The position numbers and the translations under genes are program-made. 64,000 bases of DNA from Udeniomyces pyricola (Eukaryota; Basidiomycota; Tremellomycetes; Cystofilobasidiales; Mrakiaceae), in contig BCIK01000001.1 of assembly GCA_039545295.1 (NCBI GenBank), forward strand, positions 1,488,001-1,552,000, in the 5' to 3' direction. Below the pieces are notes generated by a model, which worked only from the letters and a program-made list of their open reading frames with translations, was not told the origin of the DNA and made no database searches. Shown piece by piece: positions 51,875 to 63,969 of the stretch. How positions within the stretch are numbered: the stretch's first letter is position 1; the number at the start of each line of letters is the position of its first letter.

Positions 51875-53990
51875 ATGCCCAGGTTTCCACTCGCGTATGT
51901 GCTTGCATTCGCGTGCTGCTCCCTCCTTGCATCGACACTGTACCTTCGACCCCCTCGCCTGTTTGCCGGCACCCAGAGCTTGCACGAATGGCTGCGCAAG
52001 TTCGAAACATCCGGCTCAGTCACGTGGAACCATGTCTATGTGATCAATCTCAAATCTCGACCAGGTACGTACAGCCGGCGTTGCTTTGCACAATCTACCT
52101 CTGCTCTCGTGAGCCCTGGGGCGGTTGGTTTTGAACTGACTTGAACTAAGTTCTTCTTTATCTGGTTCTGGCATCTGCGGCGGTATTCGTACCCATCTCC
52201 ATCGATTTGGCTAGATCGACGCCAACACATGGAACAGCTCTCTGAGAGCTTGGGGATTCCATTCACTTTCGTCGATGCCATCACCACGGATGATCCCGTC
52301 GTGCCCTGGATCCTTCAACGCCTACAAGCTGACGAGGAGCGAGCCGAGCGGACAGGCGAGAGCTTGGCGAATCTTTCTCAAGAGAATGTATATGGCGAGG
52401 ACCATGACTTGACCTGGTACGTCGCCGGTTTCTCTGTTGATCGCACACATCATGCGCGACTCAGACCGAGACAGCAAGGGGTCGAAGAAGAAAGACCCTT
52501 GGAGTTGTTCACGAGTGTCGCATAAACGTCGAAACTTCGACGCCTTTGCGGACCTCGGATCATCTTGCGAAGCCGGGACCAAGCTTTGCGTCTCGTCGGG
52601 CATACCAACTGATGATTGGTTTCTCCGAATTTTCCTGATCGGTTCCCCAACACACTGTGCCCATCCCAAACTCCAGGAGACAGCATGCCTTGAAAGCCTT
52701 GAAAGTAACCTCGCTCAAATCTATGTCAGCCTACCCTCTTAACTCTACGCTCAGCGATCACTTTCATTTAACCTATCCGCCAAAGTATCGGGAGACCTCG
52801 ACACCTATCCTGCCGATCGGTCCGACGGCTTGCACTCTTTCTCATCTGCGTACCTGGAACATCGCCATGGAGGCCGAGGATGACTCTTTTCTTGTCCTGG
52901 AGGATGATGTCGAGTGAGTGCAATATGCATTATCTTTCGGCTATCTGTCCTATTGCCTCCCAGTGATTTTTTAGTCTTGATTTTAAGTCACGGCTAATGC
53001 TTGTAACGATATCGTGTGTCCTCCAGTGCCGAATTCGATCTGGCCGCTCGCTGGGCATCCCTCTCGCATATTCTTGGCAAGCAACCCGACGGATGGGACA
53101 TGGTCTACCTCGGTTGGGCCTGGTCCAACGAGCGAGCCCACCTACCAACGTTTTCCCCTTACCTTCGCCCTTCCTCTCGGCCGCAAGGACTTCACGCTTA
53201 TAGCTTCTCCCGGCGAGGCGTGAGGAGGGCGTGGGACCTGATGAGAGAGAGTCCGACGCTCTTTCAGAGACCAATCGATCATGATCTACCGCTTGGCATT
53301 ATTGAGCCCGTCGCTAAGAAGACGGCCACGTGGGAATTTATGAGGTGAGGAAAAGAATGACCCCATCCGATATCCGTTATTCAACCTCATAAACCCTTGA
53401 TTTACTTTATAGCCTCCATGAACGGCTTGATATATCTGGCTCTTAATGGCTGATCTGATCTCATGGACGCATCTGGGACGACTGTGGCTTTTCGTTCCGT
53501 TTTGTTTTCGTCTTCTTCCGATGTTTCTTTTAAATCTCTCTTTTTCTTCCAAACTAGTTACTCGGCCACCCCGCCTTTGGTCATTCCGGGAGGACATCTT
53601 CTCGACCTCGGCACGGATCTGGGTGGGGTCGGAGGCATCATCTGGGGTGGACTGTGAGTGATTAGTTCGACTAAAATGAGAGAAAAAAAAAATCTTGTTT
53701 TCTCTATATATTTTTGTCTGTTGCCTTTTTTTTGTTTTTATTTAAATCGCTGATGATCTGACTCGAGACATATCCAACGCTTTCTTTGCCTCTGGACCTG
53801 CACGATGATCCGATATGACCCGATGCTCGCTCACTCACTCCGCTGGACTGGTCACTGATGTACTATATGTTATCAACTATACAGGCTATCTGACTCGGCA
53901 ACGGAGCGGTATCGAGCGTCCGGGCCAAATCCGCTCGGAAAGTGGTCTGAAGACGCTAGGCGGGAGATGTTGGCTATGAAGCACTTGTGA
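51875..53990 (+). CDS. Glycosyltransferase family 25 protein (type II membrane)
   Basis: Predicted Golgi/secretory-pathway glycosyltransferase. Exon 1 (51875-52064) starts MPRFPLAYVLAFACCSLLAS, a short cytosolic end plus signal anchor, and continues with WNHVYVINLKSRP. It joins DRRQHMEQLSESLGIPFTFV to rebuild the GT25 opening 'VINL..R.DRR..M'. Then come LPIGPTACTLSHLRTWNIAM, SFLVLEDDVDAEFDLA (the acidic LEDD(V/A) motif), GWDMVYLGWAW, HAYSFSRRGVRRAWDLM and RPIDHDLPLGI. The last two exons give LVIPGGHLLDLGTDLGG and then a tail ending LAMKHL with TGA at 53988-53990. GT25 enzymes are known as LPS galactosyltransferases in bacteria and collagen galactosyltransferases in animals. The donor and acceptor here are unknown. 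Confidence 0.88.
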
Positions 53991-54806
53991 GAGGGAGGAA
54001 GGGAATTGGAAGGGGGATTTGAAGGATGTATATATGCGAGAATCGCGGACGTCGGAAGCATAAGGTGAGTCGTGGATGGTGGTAGATCGGAATGAGAAGG
54101 GTTTCGAATGGATTGGATGAGAATGGATCGGTGGTTCATGAGATCGTGATAAGAGAACAAGAAAAGGAAACAAAACGAAACGAAACAAAAAAAAGAAGGA
54201 GAAAAAAGAGAGAGAGAGAAAGAGGGCGAGATCGAAAAGATGACAGCTAATTATCGAATGCAGTTTTGTCCCCAGGCCCAGATATCCGAATGCGCGAAGC
54301 TTTGAGAAAGAACGAAAGGGAAGAGGAAGACGACGAATAATAACAAGAATCAAAGGTGGAGAAGGGATGGGAAAGAACGAAATGGGGGAAAGTGGAAGGA
54401 AAGGACGAAGTCAAGATAGTAAAGAAGGATGTCGATGCATGGATGAGAGAGGAGAGGTAGAAAAAAAAAAAGAAAAAAAAAAAAAAAAGAAAAAAAAAGG
54501 AAGAGGGGTGGTGGGAGAAGAGAGGGTATAAAAGAATATAAAAAAAATAGAAGAGGTGGGAAAATAAGGAAGCAAGTTGTAAGGTGAGGAGAGGTTTTGT
54601 GCTTCCCCAGGTCAAGACAGAGAAACCCAAAGGATGGTTCGAAAAAAAAAAAACTAGAGAAAGAGAGAGAGAGAGAGCGGATGAAGACACCATAGCAACA
54701 CGGGTGTTATGTAGATAACAATACATGCACCCCCCACCACGCCTGCAGTTACATTGCCCTTCTTCTCCCTCGGCTCCATCCTCCCATCGTCTTTACGTTG
54801 TAAGAC
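53991..54806. other. Convergent spacer GT25 / SEC10
   Basis: 816 bp between stop codons, strongly purine-rich on the + strand, with long A runs at 54461-54498 and 54641-54652 and a GAGA tract at 54658-54677. The long pyrimidine frame on the minus strand (54247-54726) is compositional. No gene is seen. Confidence 0.7.
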
Positions 54807-57800
54807 CTACGGAGAAACAAAAAAATTCGAAGCCATGGCCGTTCTCGACGGAGTCAACGTTCCGCCTCCCATGGTTGATGACCCAGCCGCGGGCGTCGAC
54901 CTCCCTCCTGCGCCCATCATCGTTGGGTTCCGACTCAACGAACTCCCACCACCCATACCCCCTCCTCCTGATATACCTGCAGCAGCGGCATTGACTGTAC
55001 CGACATGAGGACTACTACTATTCCCATTCCCACCTCCCGTATGACTCAACCCTAACCCGCCTGCCGTTAACGACGTCGGGCCAGAGAACCCCTGGTCGAG
55101 TTCTTTCATCAGGCCACCTAACCGACTCAACCCTCGACTTCCAATCCCCATGGCCGTCCCAAACTTGGCTCCAAGAGGCGTCGAAGGCGCAGCTGAATTC
55201 GCCATCGTCGTCGTCGTCGTGGCTGCATCGAGATCGACGCCAAACCCTTCTTCCTCCATGAACCGCTTGGAGAAACTCGAGTAATCGACCCTCTGCGCGA
55301 GGTACGGTCGCAGTAAGTGAGTCTCGATCCGACCGAGGTAAGATTCTCGCATAAAAGTCTTGAGGACTTCGGGTTGGACGACGAAGAGATTGCCAAGTTG
55401 ACGGAGCATCGAGAACCGGTCGTTGAGTGGGGGCAAGCTGAAAGTGGAGATGGTGTCTTGGTAAAGGGCGAGATCTCTGGAGGTTAGGTCAGAGGAAGAA
55501 ACAAGAAGAGTTGAGGAAATGTAAAAAAGGGTGATGGTGACGGTTAGCGGATCAGAGATACAGGGGGGTTTTCAAAACGAATTACGCGTTCAAGAAAGAA
55601 GGTCGATCGACGTACTTGGTCAGCATCAGAGCCCCCGTCACGCTAACTGGGAATTTCTTTAAATGATCCAACAGAGCTCTGAGAAAACGTCAAGAAGCAG
55701 ACCAAAAGATCGGAAGAAGAAAATAATGCAGCAAGAAAAGGGGGGGATGGGAGGGGAGGGGAGGGGGGATTCAAGTAAGGTCCGAATCAGCAGCCTGCCT
55801 TTTCTAATCAAGAGATTCCTTTTTCGAACGATGTCCCTGACTCACGCATGGAACCCGACTCCGACCTCTGTCATAAACGCTTCTGCGTTCTTCCCACTCA
55901 AACCCGCCCTCGCCGCGTCGCGCGCACGTTCGAGTAGCTCGACCGAGGCCAAACACGGCTCGGTGTTAACCCGCTCAAAGGAGATATCGTCGTTCTTCGG
56001 CTTGAAGTCGTTCTTTTTTTGTTTGCTCAGAGTAAGGGTGAGGAAGGCGAGGATTGCTGAGGATAGACAGCCAACGCAGTCGAGCAAGGCAGAGAAAGAA
56101 AAAATTAATGCAAAAAGTGAATGTCAGGGCGGTATCCCGACAGGTCAAGACTCGCTCGGGTGAAGACTGACTGACCATCAAGAGACTTTTGGACGATTGC
56201 ATTGATTTTGCCTTCGATCCTGGCGACAGTGCTCTGGTTGAACGCGACCATCTCCCGTCGGATGGCAACGGAGGGACTGCAAAGCGGAAGAAGAGCCGTC
56301 GTCGTGTATTTTTGCCAAAGGTGACAGATGAAGTCAGCAGTTCGGACTAGGGTTAAAGGGAAGAGGTCAGGTTCTGAGGATGTAGGTTGAGCATCGAGGC
56401 GGGCAAGGGCTCTGATTTGGTCATGTTGGGAAAACAAAGGGTATTCAAAGCCAGGTGGGACATCCAAAGAAAAACGAGGAAAAAATGATCAGCAAAAGAC
56501 AACGAGATGACACAGACACGGAGAGCCAAGGAGAACGTACGAGTCCAGAGCAGTCTCGATATAGGATCTTCCCAACGCCTCGGCGAGAACCCGTGAGAGG
56601 GCAAAAATATTCTTGGGGCTGCATGAAAACGAGCGAAGAGAACATCGCGATCAAGGTAAGAAGACGTGTGAGCTGTTTCATCCAAGGACTGAATACCCAG
56701 CTTAAATACTGTAGAAATTCCTCCCCCTCCCCCTTGCACCAACCTCGACAGATCCAGCCAAAATTTATACAAGAAAATCTGATCGTGTTGAGAGATGACT
56801 CACACATCCCCACTCGAGCTCAACTCGACACATCTTCCCACGGCCTCTGCATGCCACCTCAGCATCTTCTCCCCTACCTCCAGCTTGAGCAGGCCATCCT
56901 CAGCTTCGACCCTATCGCCCTCGTCACCCTCCACCAAAGCCGGAGTTGACGTGCCTCCTGCTCCTGCTCCTCCTCTCGGGGTCGAGGAACCCGTACCACT
57001 GCCACCCGTCGCACGGTTCGAGTACTTTAGCAGTGCGGCCGCAGCAGTTTGAGCGGTATGGGATGATGACGTCGTTGTGGCAAGTTGATTGACGACACGA
57101 TCAAAGATGGTATTGGGCTTGGCTTTGTGCACGGTTTCCTGCGGGGGGGGGGGGGGAAGGGGTAATGTTTCAATTCAAGTGAGAAATGGGAGGGAGAGAG
57201 AGATGGAAACCAATGAGTATGAAGCACACAAATCGAAATACAGCATGCTTGTCTGGTCGTACGCATCACCAAGATTGAGCCAGTCCCAAACTAGCCGGGA
57301 ATGGAATACTAACGTGGTACCGCCTGAAGCGATGCAAGAAGCCCACAAACAGCTCCCCTAAGCTCTTGCTTTCTCTCTCCAAGTATCGACCACCTTCGAA
57401 CCACGGTCCAAACAACTCCTCCATACAGCCATCCAGCGTAGTGGCTACGACGCTTCCTGATGCTCCTTCGGTCCTATCGGAACCCCCACCGATCCGCCCG
57501 CCGCCGAGGATCGAGTTAGTCGCGATGGAGTCCTTGCGAGTGGCAGAGGAGGGTGTAAAATCGTAAACTTTGAGATCCTCCACGAGTTGGACGGTGGAGG
57601 CATGAGATAGATGGAGGATTCGAAGGGTCGAGAGGGTCGATTGGGAGGTGGCTTTGGAGAGAAGAGACTCGATGGTTTGTTGGATCTGTTGAGTCGGTCC
57701 AACGTACAAGATATTACGATAAATACGTGAAAGTATAGAAGAGTAGAGGCATGAGCACAAGATTCAGGAGGTCTGAAACTTTTTCGTAATATAGAAACAG

Positions 57801-59474
57801 AAAAAAAAAACAAAGAGGAGAGTAAAAACCTACGACTTGAGCAAACACTCGTTGAAGGAATACTTGCATGACGACTGGAGGATGGGGAAAGACGGCCTGA
57901 ATGATCTGAGCTTCCTGAGATACTGTAACGCGAATCTCATCGTATAAGGCCGAAAGCGTCGGTTCAGATTTCGGAGGAGTCTGCAAAGGGTCAGGAAGTA
58001 TCGACCAGCTAAAAGAAAGGTGGCGTTAGTAAGGAGGGACACGAATCATCGAGATGGCGGAATGATGTAAGCGCACAGTTCGCCATCGACATGTCCATCA
58101 ACGTCGCCCAGCATGCGGTCTTTCGAGATGAAGAAGTCGTGCTGATTAACGTAGACTTGGACGCATGATGTACCTCCGTTAAACTCGAGCAAGACTTTGG
58201 CGCAGTGCTAAGGTGCAAACAAGGGGACACAAGACTCAAGATCAGCTTGCGATCAGGGGTGAGTCAAGGTACCAGGTAAGGACAACGCACTGCCATCATC
58301 TTGGGGTCTCCTTTTCTGTGGATACCAGGCAGTAGGGAGATGAAGTGAATGAGTTCAGTGGATCTCGACGATGGCAAACCGAACAAATGCACGTAAACGC
58401 GAGCCAGCCAAGGAAAGAATAACGAACCTGTACCATCGATCGAACAATCCCAGGACCTCTTTCTCAAACCGCTCGCAGAAGCCCTCGATTCGTCTTCTGG
58501 TCTCCTCGCTGGCGACACTGCGATCTTCGTCCGACTTGTCACTTTTTTCCTCTTCTTTGACGAGTCCGACGAGACGCCTGAGGATGACGGCGAGTTTCAT
58601 ACGACCCTCCCTGCCTTCACGTCCATCCCGATGGCTGTTGTCCATGAGCTTTTCGAGGGGCGACGCTTCCCCCCTCGAGAGAGAAAGGTAGTAGGAAAGG
58701 AGGAGAGAAGACGACTGAGCTCGGGAGCGAGCGATATGGAGCGTCTCGAGGGTTTCGCCGATTCGGATGGCGGTGCGACCGACAGAGGAGATGCGAGACT
58801 CGAGACCAGTAAAGGACGTCCCGACCGCCTAGGTGGGAATTGGTAGAGCAAAGTGATCATTCGTGAGCTATTGGAACAGTTCTGTGCAGTGAGTCTGACT
58901 GTGGGAGCTGGTTTCGGAGAGGAAGTCAGGGACAGACCTCGAACCCCCGGTCGAGCTCTCCAAGTCTCTTGCCGTATTCCTTCTCGGCCTTTTTAACTTC
59001 TCCCTCAAGCTTATCAGTCTTGCCCTGAACTTCCTTCCTGATCTCTAGCAGGGAGTCGACGGCATGAGAGAACGTCTTGAGAAACGGGAGGGGATCAAAG
59101 GCTGGGGAGGTGATGGGCGTGGTGACGGCCGGAAGGGGATCGTCAATCAGCTTGGGGTGAGACTGGGATGCCCATGATAGCTAGATGGTGGATGAGACTC
59201 AAGGCAAAATGAACAAAGGGGATACGAACGACCGGAATGTTGGATGGAGTTGGTGATGGGCTTGTCGGAAAGGGTGGAGATGAAGTCTTGAAGGTCGAAA
59301 TGTTCCTACGGCGCAGCGACGAGAATTGGGGAGAGGGAGGATGGCAGGGGAAAGGGTAAGCGGAGCTCGTGGGGTCGCTATTGGACGATGACGTTGATTT
59401 GAGAAAGGACCGACTTGAAAGGTAGGAAGGGCTAGAGCGTCTTGAACTGCAGGGTCGGGCTCGTATGGATCCAT
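54807..59474 (-). CDS. SEC10: Exocyst complex subunit Sec10
   Basis: Component of the exocyst, which tethers secretory vesicles to the plasma membrane. The start at 59474 gives MDPYEPDPAVQDALALPTF; then EHFDLQDFISTLSDKPI, a coiled-coil segment (EVQGKTDKLEGEVKKAEKEY, GKRLGELDRGFE) and AVGTSFTGLESRISSVGRTA. Further on are ALYDEIRVTVSQEAQIIQAV, VMQVFLQRVFAQ, LLSKATSQSTLSTLRILHLS, VRTADFICHLWQKY, ARIEGKINAIVQKSLD, FMTEVGVGFHALLDHLKKFP and the conserved end PPLNDRFSMLRQLGNLFVVQ, LRPYLAQRVDYSSF. Order and motifs match Sec10, with about 12-15 exons. The C-terminal 150 residues are a Gly/Ser/Thr-rich extension beyond the usual end. A long G run (about 57138-57154) sits in one intron. Confidence 0.92.
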
Positions 59475-59835
59475 GGCGGTGATGGTGATGGTGATGGTGA
59501 TGGTGATGGTGGTAGATGGATAGTTAGTATAATCAGTCTCGAGGGGAATCCGACGTAAACCAGACGCGTCGATGTCATCGATTCGTCCACAGCAGCTTCT
59601 GCTTCATCATATGCGCCCATACAACTAACTATATGGATCCATGGGGGAGAGCACGACGCGCCAGCTGGAACTCATGATTTTATAGTGCATATAATTGAAT
59701 ATAGCCTTTTAAAATCGTCGTCGTTGTAGCCATGTGATTGCATGTATCATCTTCAATATATATATATATATGATTATTTGACTCAAATCGACCATATTCA
59801 GCCAGCCACACGCGCGGCCGCCGGCCAGTCCGGCA
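59475..59835. promoter_or_regulatory. Bidirectional promoter SEC10 / RIX1
   Basis: 361-bp divergent spacer. A (GGTGAT)n hexanucleotide repeat at 59475-59512 abuts the SEC10 start codon, so the SEC10 leader is made of ATCACC units. A TA dinucleotide tract at about 59755-59771 lies about 65 bp before the RIX1 start and could act as a TATA element. Confidence 0.6.
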
Positions 59836-62800
59836 ATGGCTCTCGCGAATAGATTTCGCTCTGTCCAACGTCTTTTTGTTTCTTCTCTTTCTTCTCCTAC
59901 TTGTCCTCCTTCCCTCACCAGTCCTCCTCCCCCTTCCTCGCCTCCAATGACGAGTCTTCTTCCCCATCTCCTCATCTCCCACGCCCTCCAACCAACCCCC
60001 CACGCCCACGCCCACCTGTCGACGACCCTCTCGCTTCTCGAGCTTCACGCCCCCTTTGCACCCGCCAACCTCGCCACCGTCGACGACGACGTGCCCCTCG
60101 CCTTTCTCAAGGCCCTCGACGCGCTCGTCCTCAGCAAGGACCACATCGCCAGGCTCGTCGGCTGGAGTGTCGCCGCCGTTGTCGTAGAGCAGGGTAGGGA
60201 ACATGTGCTCGAGGCTTGGGGACGTCCCTGGGTCGTTGGGTTGATGGGTCTCGTCGGGGTGAGGATTCTCTTCCTGTCTACTTTCGTCGCACTCATGTCT
60301 GTCGTTGCTTGTGCTTTCCATGGCGCTTTATCTCGCTCCCACCTCATCTTGAACATGCGAATCGCTCGATAGCCTTGGACAGCATCAACCTTTGTACCGT
60401 ACCCGAATCTCCACGCTGACGGCCAAACTCCCAAACCCTTCATTCACGTCCATTCTTTCAGAAACCTCTCGCGACGGAACTCGTGTCGCCCTTGCTCTCC
60501 CTTCTCTCCACAATCTTCCTATCCTCGCCCTCGCTCCCATCCTTCAACCGAGAAGTTGCTATCCCCTGGCTCCAACGATTCGCCTCGGGTCTCTTTGACT
60601 GGGCTGAGAAGGGTGCTCATCTCTCCCTCGTTCTCCCCCTCTTGCCGACGCTCATCGCCTTTCACCCTCCGACGTTCCGACCCCACCTCCCTCGTCTCCT
60701 ACCCCTCTCGCTCCGACACCTCTCCGACCCATCACTCGCTGGTTCATCAGCCCACCTCTATGCTACGCTCCATCTTCCGACGGGCAAAGGGTCATCTCCT
60801 GCCGCGTACGTTGCCGACCTCCGAACGGCGCTTGGGTCCGCAACCGAATGCCTCGACCAAATCGCCAACAAAGTCTGGGAGGAAGAAGGCAGCTTTGGCA
60901 AGGATGCAACCGAAGGAGCAGGCGGCATCAAGTTCAAGGAGTGGGAAGGCAAAGAGGGAGATCTTCGAAGGGAAAAGGATGGTTTGAAGCGGATCGAGAG
61001 GAGTTTCGGTCGGCTCAAGGGGCTGGTTGGCGTCGTGTGTAGGATGTTGAGGCAACCGAGCCCTCGACCTGTTCCGATCCCTATCGGTCTCGTTCTGGCG
61101 GTTGCGTTGAGGATCTTCAGGTTGACGGCTGATGGACCGGTAAGTCAACATTCTTCTTCTTGGGTCCCATCTACTGGACCCCCTTGCGCCCCCCCCCCCT
61201 TGCCCCACACCGGTGGCTTCGTTTGCATCATTCCGCATACAGACACTTCGCTTATCCTTGTCTTACATATCATCCGCACTTTCCTATCCTCCTACATCAG
61301 ACACTCGACCACGCGAACCCCCAAGAGATCGAGCTTGCGAAATCACTTCTACCCGAGCTCTACCTTCTCGCCTGTGGGATCGTCGGTCAATTGACGCTCT
61401 GCGTCAAGCAAAGCCTCCTCCCTCACCTGACTTCGATCCAGTCCTACCTCATCTACCTTCTCGAGCGAACGTCCGCGCTTCCGGTTCTTCACTTTGCGCT
61501 TCTCAAGACGCTCCATCTTCTCACGACTCATATCCCGCCTTCGCCCGCCCCATCGTCGGGTTCGCTCCTGTCGCGCGCGACGAAAGCGACGTTGACGAAC
61601 CTTACCCCGCTCCTTCCCAACGTGCATCAATCTGCCCATGCCCTCTCCTCGTCCGCCAACGGTAGCTCCACCAGCAAAGGCAAAGGAAAGAAGCGTTCCC
61701 ACGCCGATGTCACGTCGAGCTCTTCGCTCTCCCTCGAAGCTGGGTCGTCCCCTCTGACGACACTCCAAGCCCAAATCATCCTCATCTCCCTACGCGTGTT
61801 GAACCAACTCCTTCCCCAACCTGCCCTCCCACCGAGCATTCGAACCCTCGCGACGCGTATCCTGCTCAACCTCAGTTTGACGCTCAAAAGCAGCAAGAAG
61901 GGCGACCGAAAGTTGCTCCTCCAGATCGAGCAGGAGGTCGAAGGGGTGTTGTGTGAGAACTTGGCGAAAGGTGGGAGTGCGGGCGAAGGTGAAGGTACAA
62001 TGGGAGGTGAAGCCAGTTGGGTCATCAGCGGTCTTCGACCTGGTTCAATGGTAAAAATTTTCTTTCTTTGTTATTTTTTTCTCCTTTTTCTCCTTTTCGT
62101 TNTGTCTATGTTTTTTTTTTTTTTTTGACTGCGTGTCCCAGACCTTGTCACTCATCTCACGTTTGAACACTTTGCCTTTTGTGTCCTAAACCCCCGTACA
62201 CTGTTTCAGAACCACCAAACCCTTTCTTCCCTCCTTCACCCTCTCCTTCCTGCCCTTCCTCGGCCGCTCCCCTCGGCGACGAGCTTCCTCTTTTACAAAT
62301 CCGAAGGCAAGGACGAGCGAGCCGCTCGTGAAGACGTCGGACTCGAAACCGAGGCGTCTCTCAGCGAAGAGGCGGTGCCTTCTGGCTCGACGATCACGAC
62401 GACGACGACGATGGACGTGGAGACGCCGGCGATAGCTCCTGTCGGTGGGGCCTCCAAGACGAACGGAGGTTTGTTCGATACCCTTTCGAATCACAATCTT
62501 AACCCAGGAGTGACTGTTCCTTCCGGACCTGCTGTTGTGGCTTCTGGTCTACCAGCTCTTGGTCTTCCTATCTCTACCACTACCAACACCACCATGGATA
62601 TCACTTCGGAAGCCACCATCCTACCTCCTTCTCTCTCTCATCCTTCCGATCCTACGTTCGTTCCGACGACGACTTCTCTCGCTGCGCCAACCATTCCTCT
62701 GGCATCTTCCTTGAGCCCGACGACGGAGATCATCCCGCCTTTGGCTCCCGCTCGATCGGTCGTCGCCCCGCTCAAGGACCTCTGGGCCGAGGAGAGAAAG

Positions 62801-62899
62801 AAGCAAGTCGAGGAGGATAGCGATGGGGAGATTCCAGAGATCGATATGGGTGGGAGCAGTGAGGAGGATGATGAGGAGAGCGATGAGGATGACGAGTAG
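59836..62899 (+). CDS. RIX1: Pre-60S assembly factor Rix1/Ipi2 (PELP1-like)
   Basis: Subunit of the Rix1-Ipi1-Ipi3 complex acting in ITS2 processing and late 60S maturation. Exon 1 from 59836 encodes LLPHLLISHALQPTPH, LARLVGWSVAAVVVEQ-like HIARLVGWSVAAVVVEQG and VLEAWGRPWVVGLMGLV. Exon 2 has PLATELVSPLLSLLSTIFLS, VAIPWLQRFASGLFDW and ERSFGRLKGLVGVVCRML; exon 3 has ELAKSLLPELYLLACGIVGQ, LPVLHFALLKTLHLLTTH and LQAQIILISLRVLNQLLPQ. The last exon (from about 62211) ends in a Thr/Pro-rich tail and an acidic terminus, DGEIPEIDMGGSSEEDDEES, typical of this family. A downstream ATG at 59947 (MTSLLPHLLISHAL) is an alternative start and fits the conserved domain equally well. One N (62102) lies in an intron. 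Confidence 0.82.
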
Positions 62900-63327
62900 G
62901 GCATCAAGTGAGAAGGTAAATGTTGAAAATCTTACCACCACCACCACCCCCTCCCCCGATTTTCTCCGATTCTTTACGCCTCTCTTCTACATCTCTCTCT
63001 TTTGAGCCAAGATTCCTTTCTTCTTCTTTTTTTTTATTTTATTTTTTTTATCTAGAAAAGACGGGAAGGTGAAGGTGCGGGTAAGAGGGAAATGTCGGGT
63101 AGAGTTTTAAAAAAAGGGGGGATAGATGATTGAACNCCCCCCCCCCCCTCCCCCAGGAAAAAAAGAACAAGACACGTTTAGAAGATGATAGAACTAGCTA
63201 TATATGTATGTCGTGTCGAACCGTGATCGCTTCCAGTACTTTCTTCTCAACAAAAAAAAAAAAGAAAAGAGAGAGCTCAGAGCATGATAGGTAAAAAATG
63301 ATACCGGAATCGTTCATCTATATACTT
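62900..63327. other. Convergent spacer RIX1 / alpha-beta hydrolase
   Basis: 428 bp between stop codons, with T-rich stretches (63025-63050), an N followed by a C run (63136-63149) and A runs. No gene is seen. Confidence 0.7.
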
Positions 63328-63873
63328 TCATAGCATCGACTGACCAGACGCGGTCGGAGACGACGAGCTGGCCACCACGAGCTTCTGCTTCGACTTTCGT
63401 GCGCAGTTGGGATCCCACACGGGTGGTGCTGTGCCTGTCTGTTGGACCAAGCCTGACCAATCACAGATGAGGGAAACGACTTCTTCATGGAACTGGTTCA
63501 AAGGTAGGCACAGAAGGAGGCAGGGAGGAGGGGAGGAGGGGAGGAGGAGGACGGGGGCCGAATAAGAAAAGGATGGGCAGAAGGTAAAGAGGGACGATTT
63601 GGTAGGTTGAGCATATTCTCCATCTTCGTCCTTGAAGTCTACTTCTTCTTCTTGTCGCTTACTGATCGTCACATGGATAGAGTGAATCAAAATCCGACTT
63701 ACACCCAAGAGGTTGTGATCTGCGTTCTCGAAGAGATGGAGCGAGGCACTGGCAGCCCTTTTCTGGTAGGCTCGTTGCCAGAGGAATGCATCCCATCTAA
63801 CGGTGATTGGGAACGTAGGAAGAGAGTGAAGGGGGAGAGGGGGAGGGGAGGGAGGGGGGGGGGTAGGGTTCAT
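63328..63873 (-). CDS. Alpha/beta hydrolase-like protein, C-terminal part only
   Basis: Minus-strand gene running out of the window; only the last exons are here. One exon (about 63820-63704) contains ITVRWDAFLWQRAYQKRA and LHLFENADHNLLG, then a GT donor. After an intron ending near 63500, the last exon starts FHEEVVSLICDWSGLVQQ and ends in a Ser-rich tail with the stop at 63328-63330. The 'E.ADHNLLG' block places the catalytic His of an alpha/beta hydrolase fold in a typical late position. The nucleophile and acid regions are outside the window, so the substrate class cannot be judged. The C run at 63951-63969 and the G-rich 63840-63862 are in the upstream intron. Confidence 0.6.
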   Translation of the reverse strand: MNPTPPPPSPPPLPLHSLPTFPITVRWDAFLWQRAYQKRAASASLHLFENADHNLLGVSRILIHSIHVTISKRQEEEVDFKDEDGEYAQPTKSSLFTFCPSFSYSAPVLLLPSSPPPCLLLCLPLNQFHEEVVSLICDWSGLVQQTGTAPPVWDPNCARKSKQKLVVASSSSPTASGQSML

Positions 63874-63950
63874 GTATCCGAATCGATCAGATCAGAACAG
63901 AGAGGTCAGGGAGGATTGATGTGAGTTGATTCTCTGGAAACACTCTACTC

Positions 63951-63969
63951 TCCCCCCCCCCCCCCCCCC
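63951..63969. repeat. Poly-C run
   Basis: About 19 C bases near the right edge, within the presumed intron of the hydrolase gene. Confidence 0.85.

Noticed and set aside
51672..52043. 123-codon frame overlapping the GT25 start as the true N-terminus
   Set aside because: It is in a different frame from the conserved VINLKSRPDRR block, while the ATG at 51875 gives a signal anchor in the right frame.
54247..54726. 159-codon Phe/Leu/Ser-rich minus-strand frame
   Set aside because: It arises from poly-pyrimidine sequence in the convergent spacer; no real hydrophobic helix pattern and no homology recalled.
59680..60321. 213-codon minus-strand frame opposite RIX1
   Set aside because: Composition is Arg/Glu/Gly-rich antisense shadow of the Rix1 exon, and the sense strand shows family motifs.
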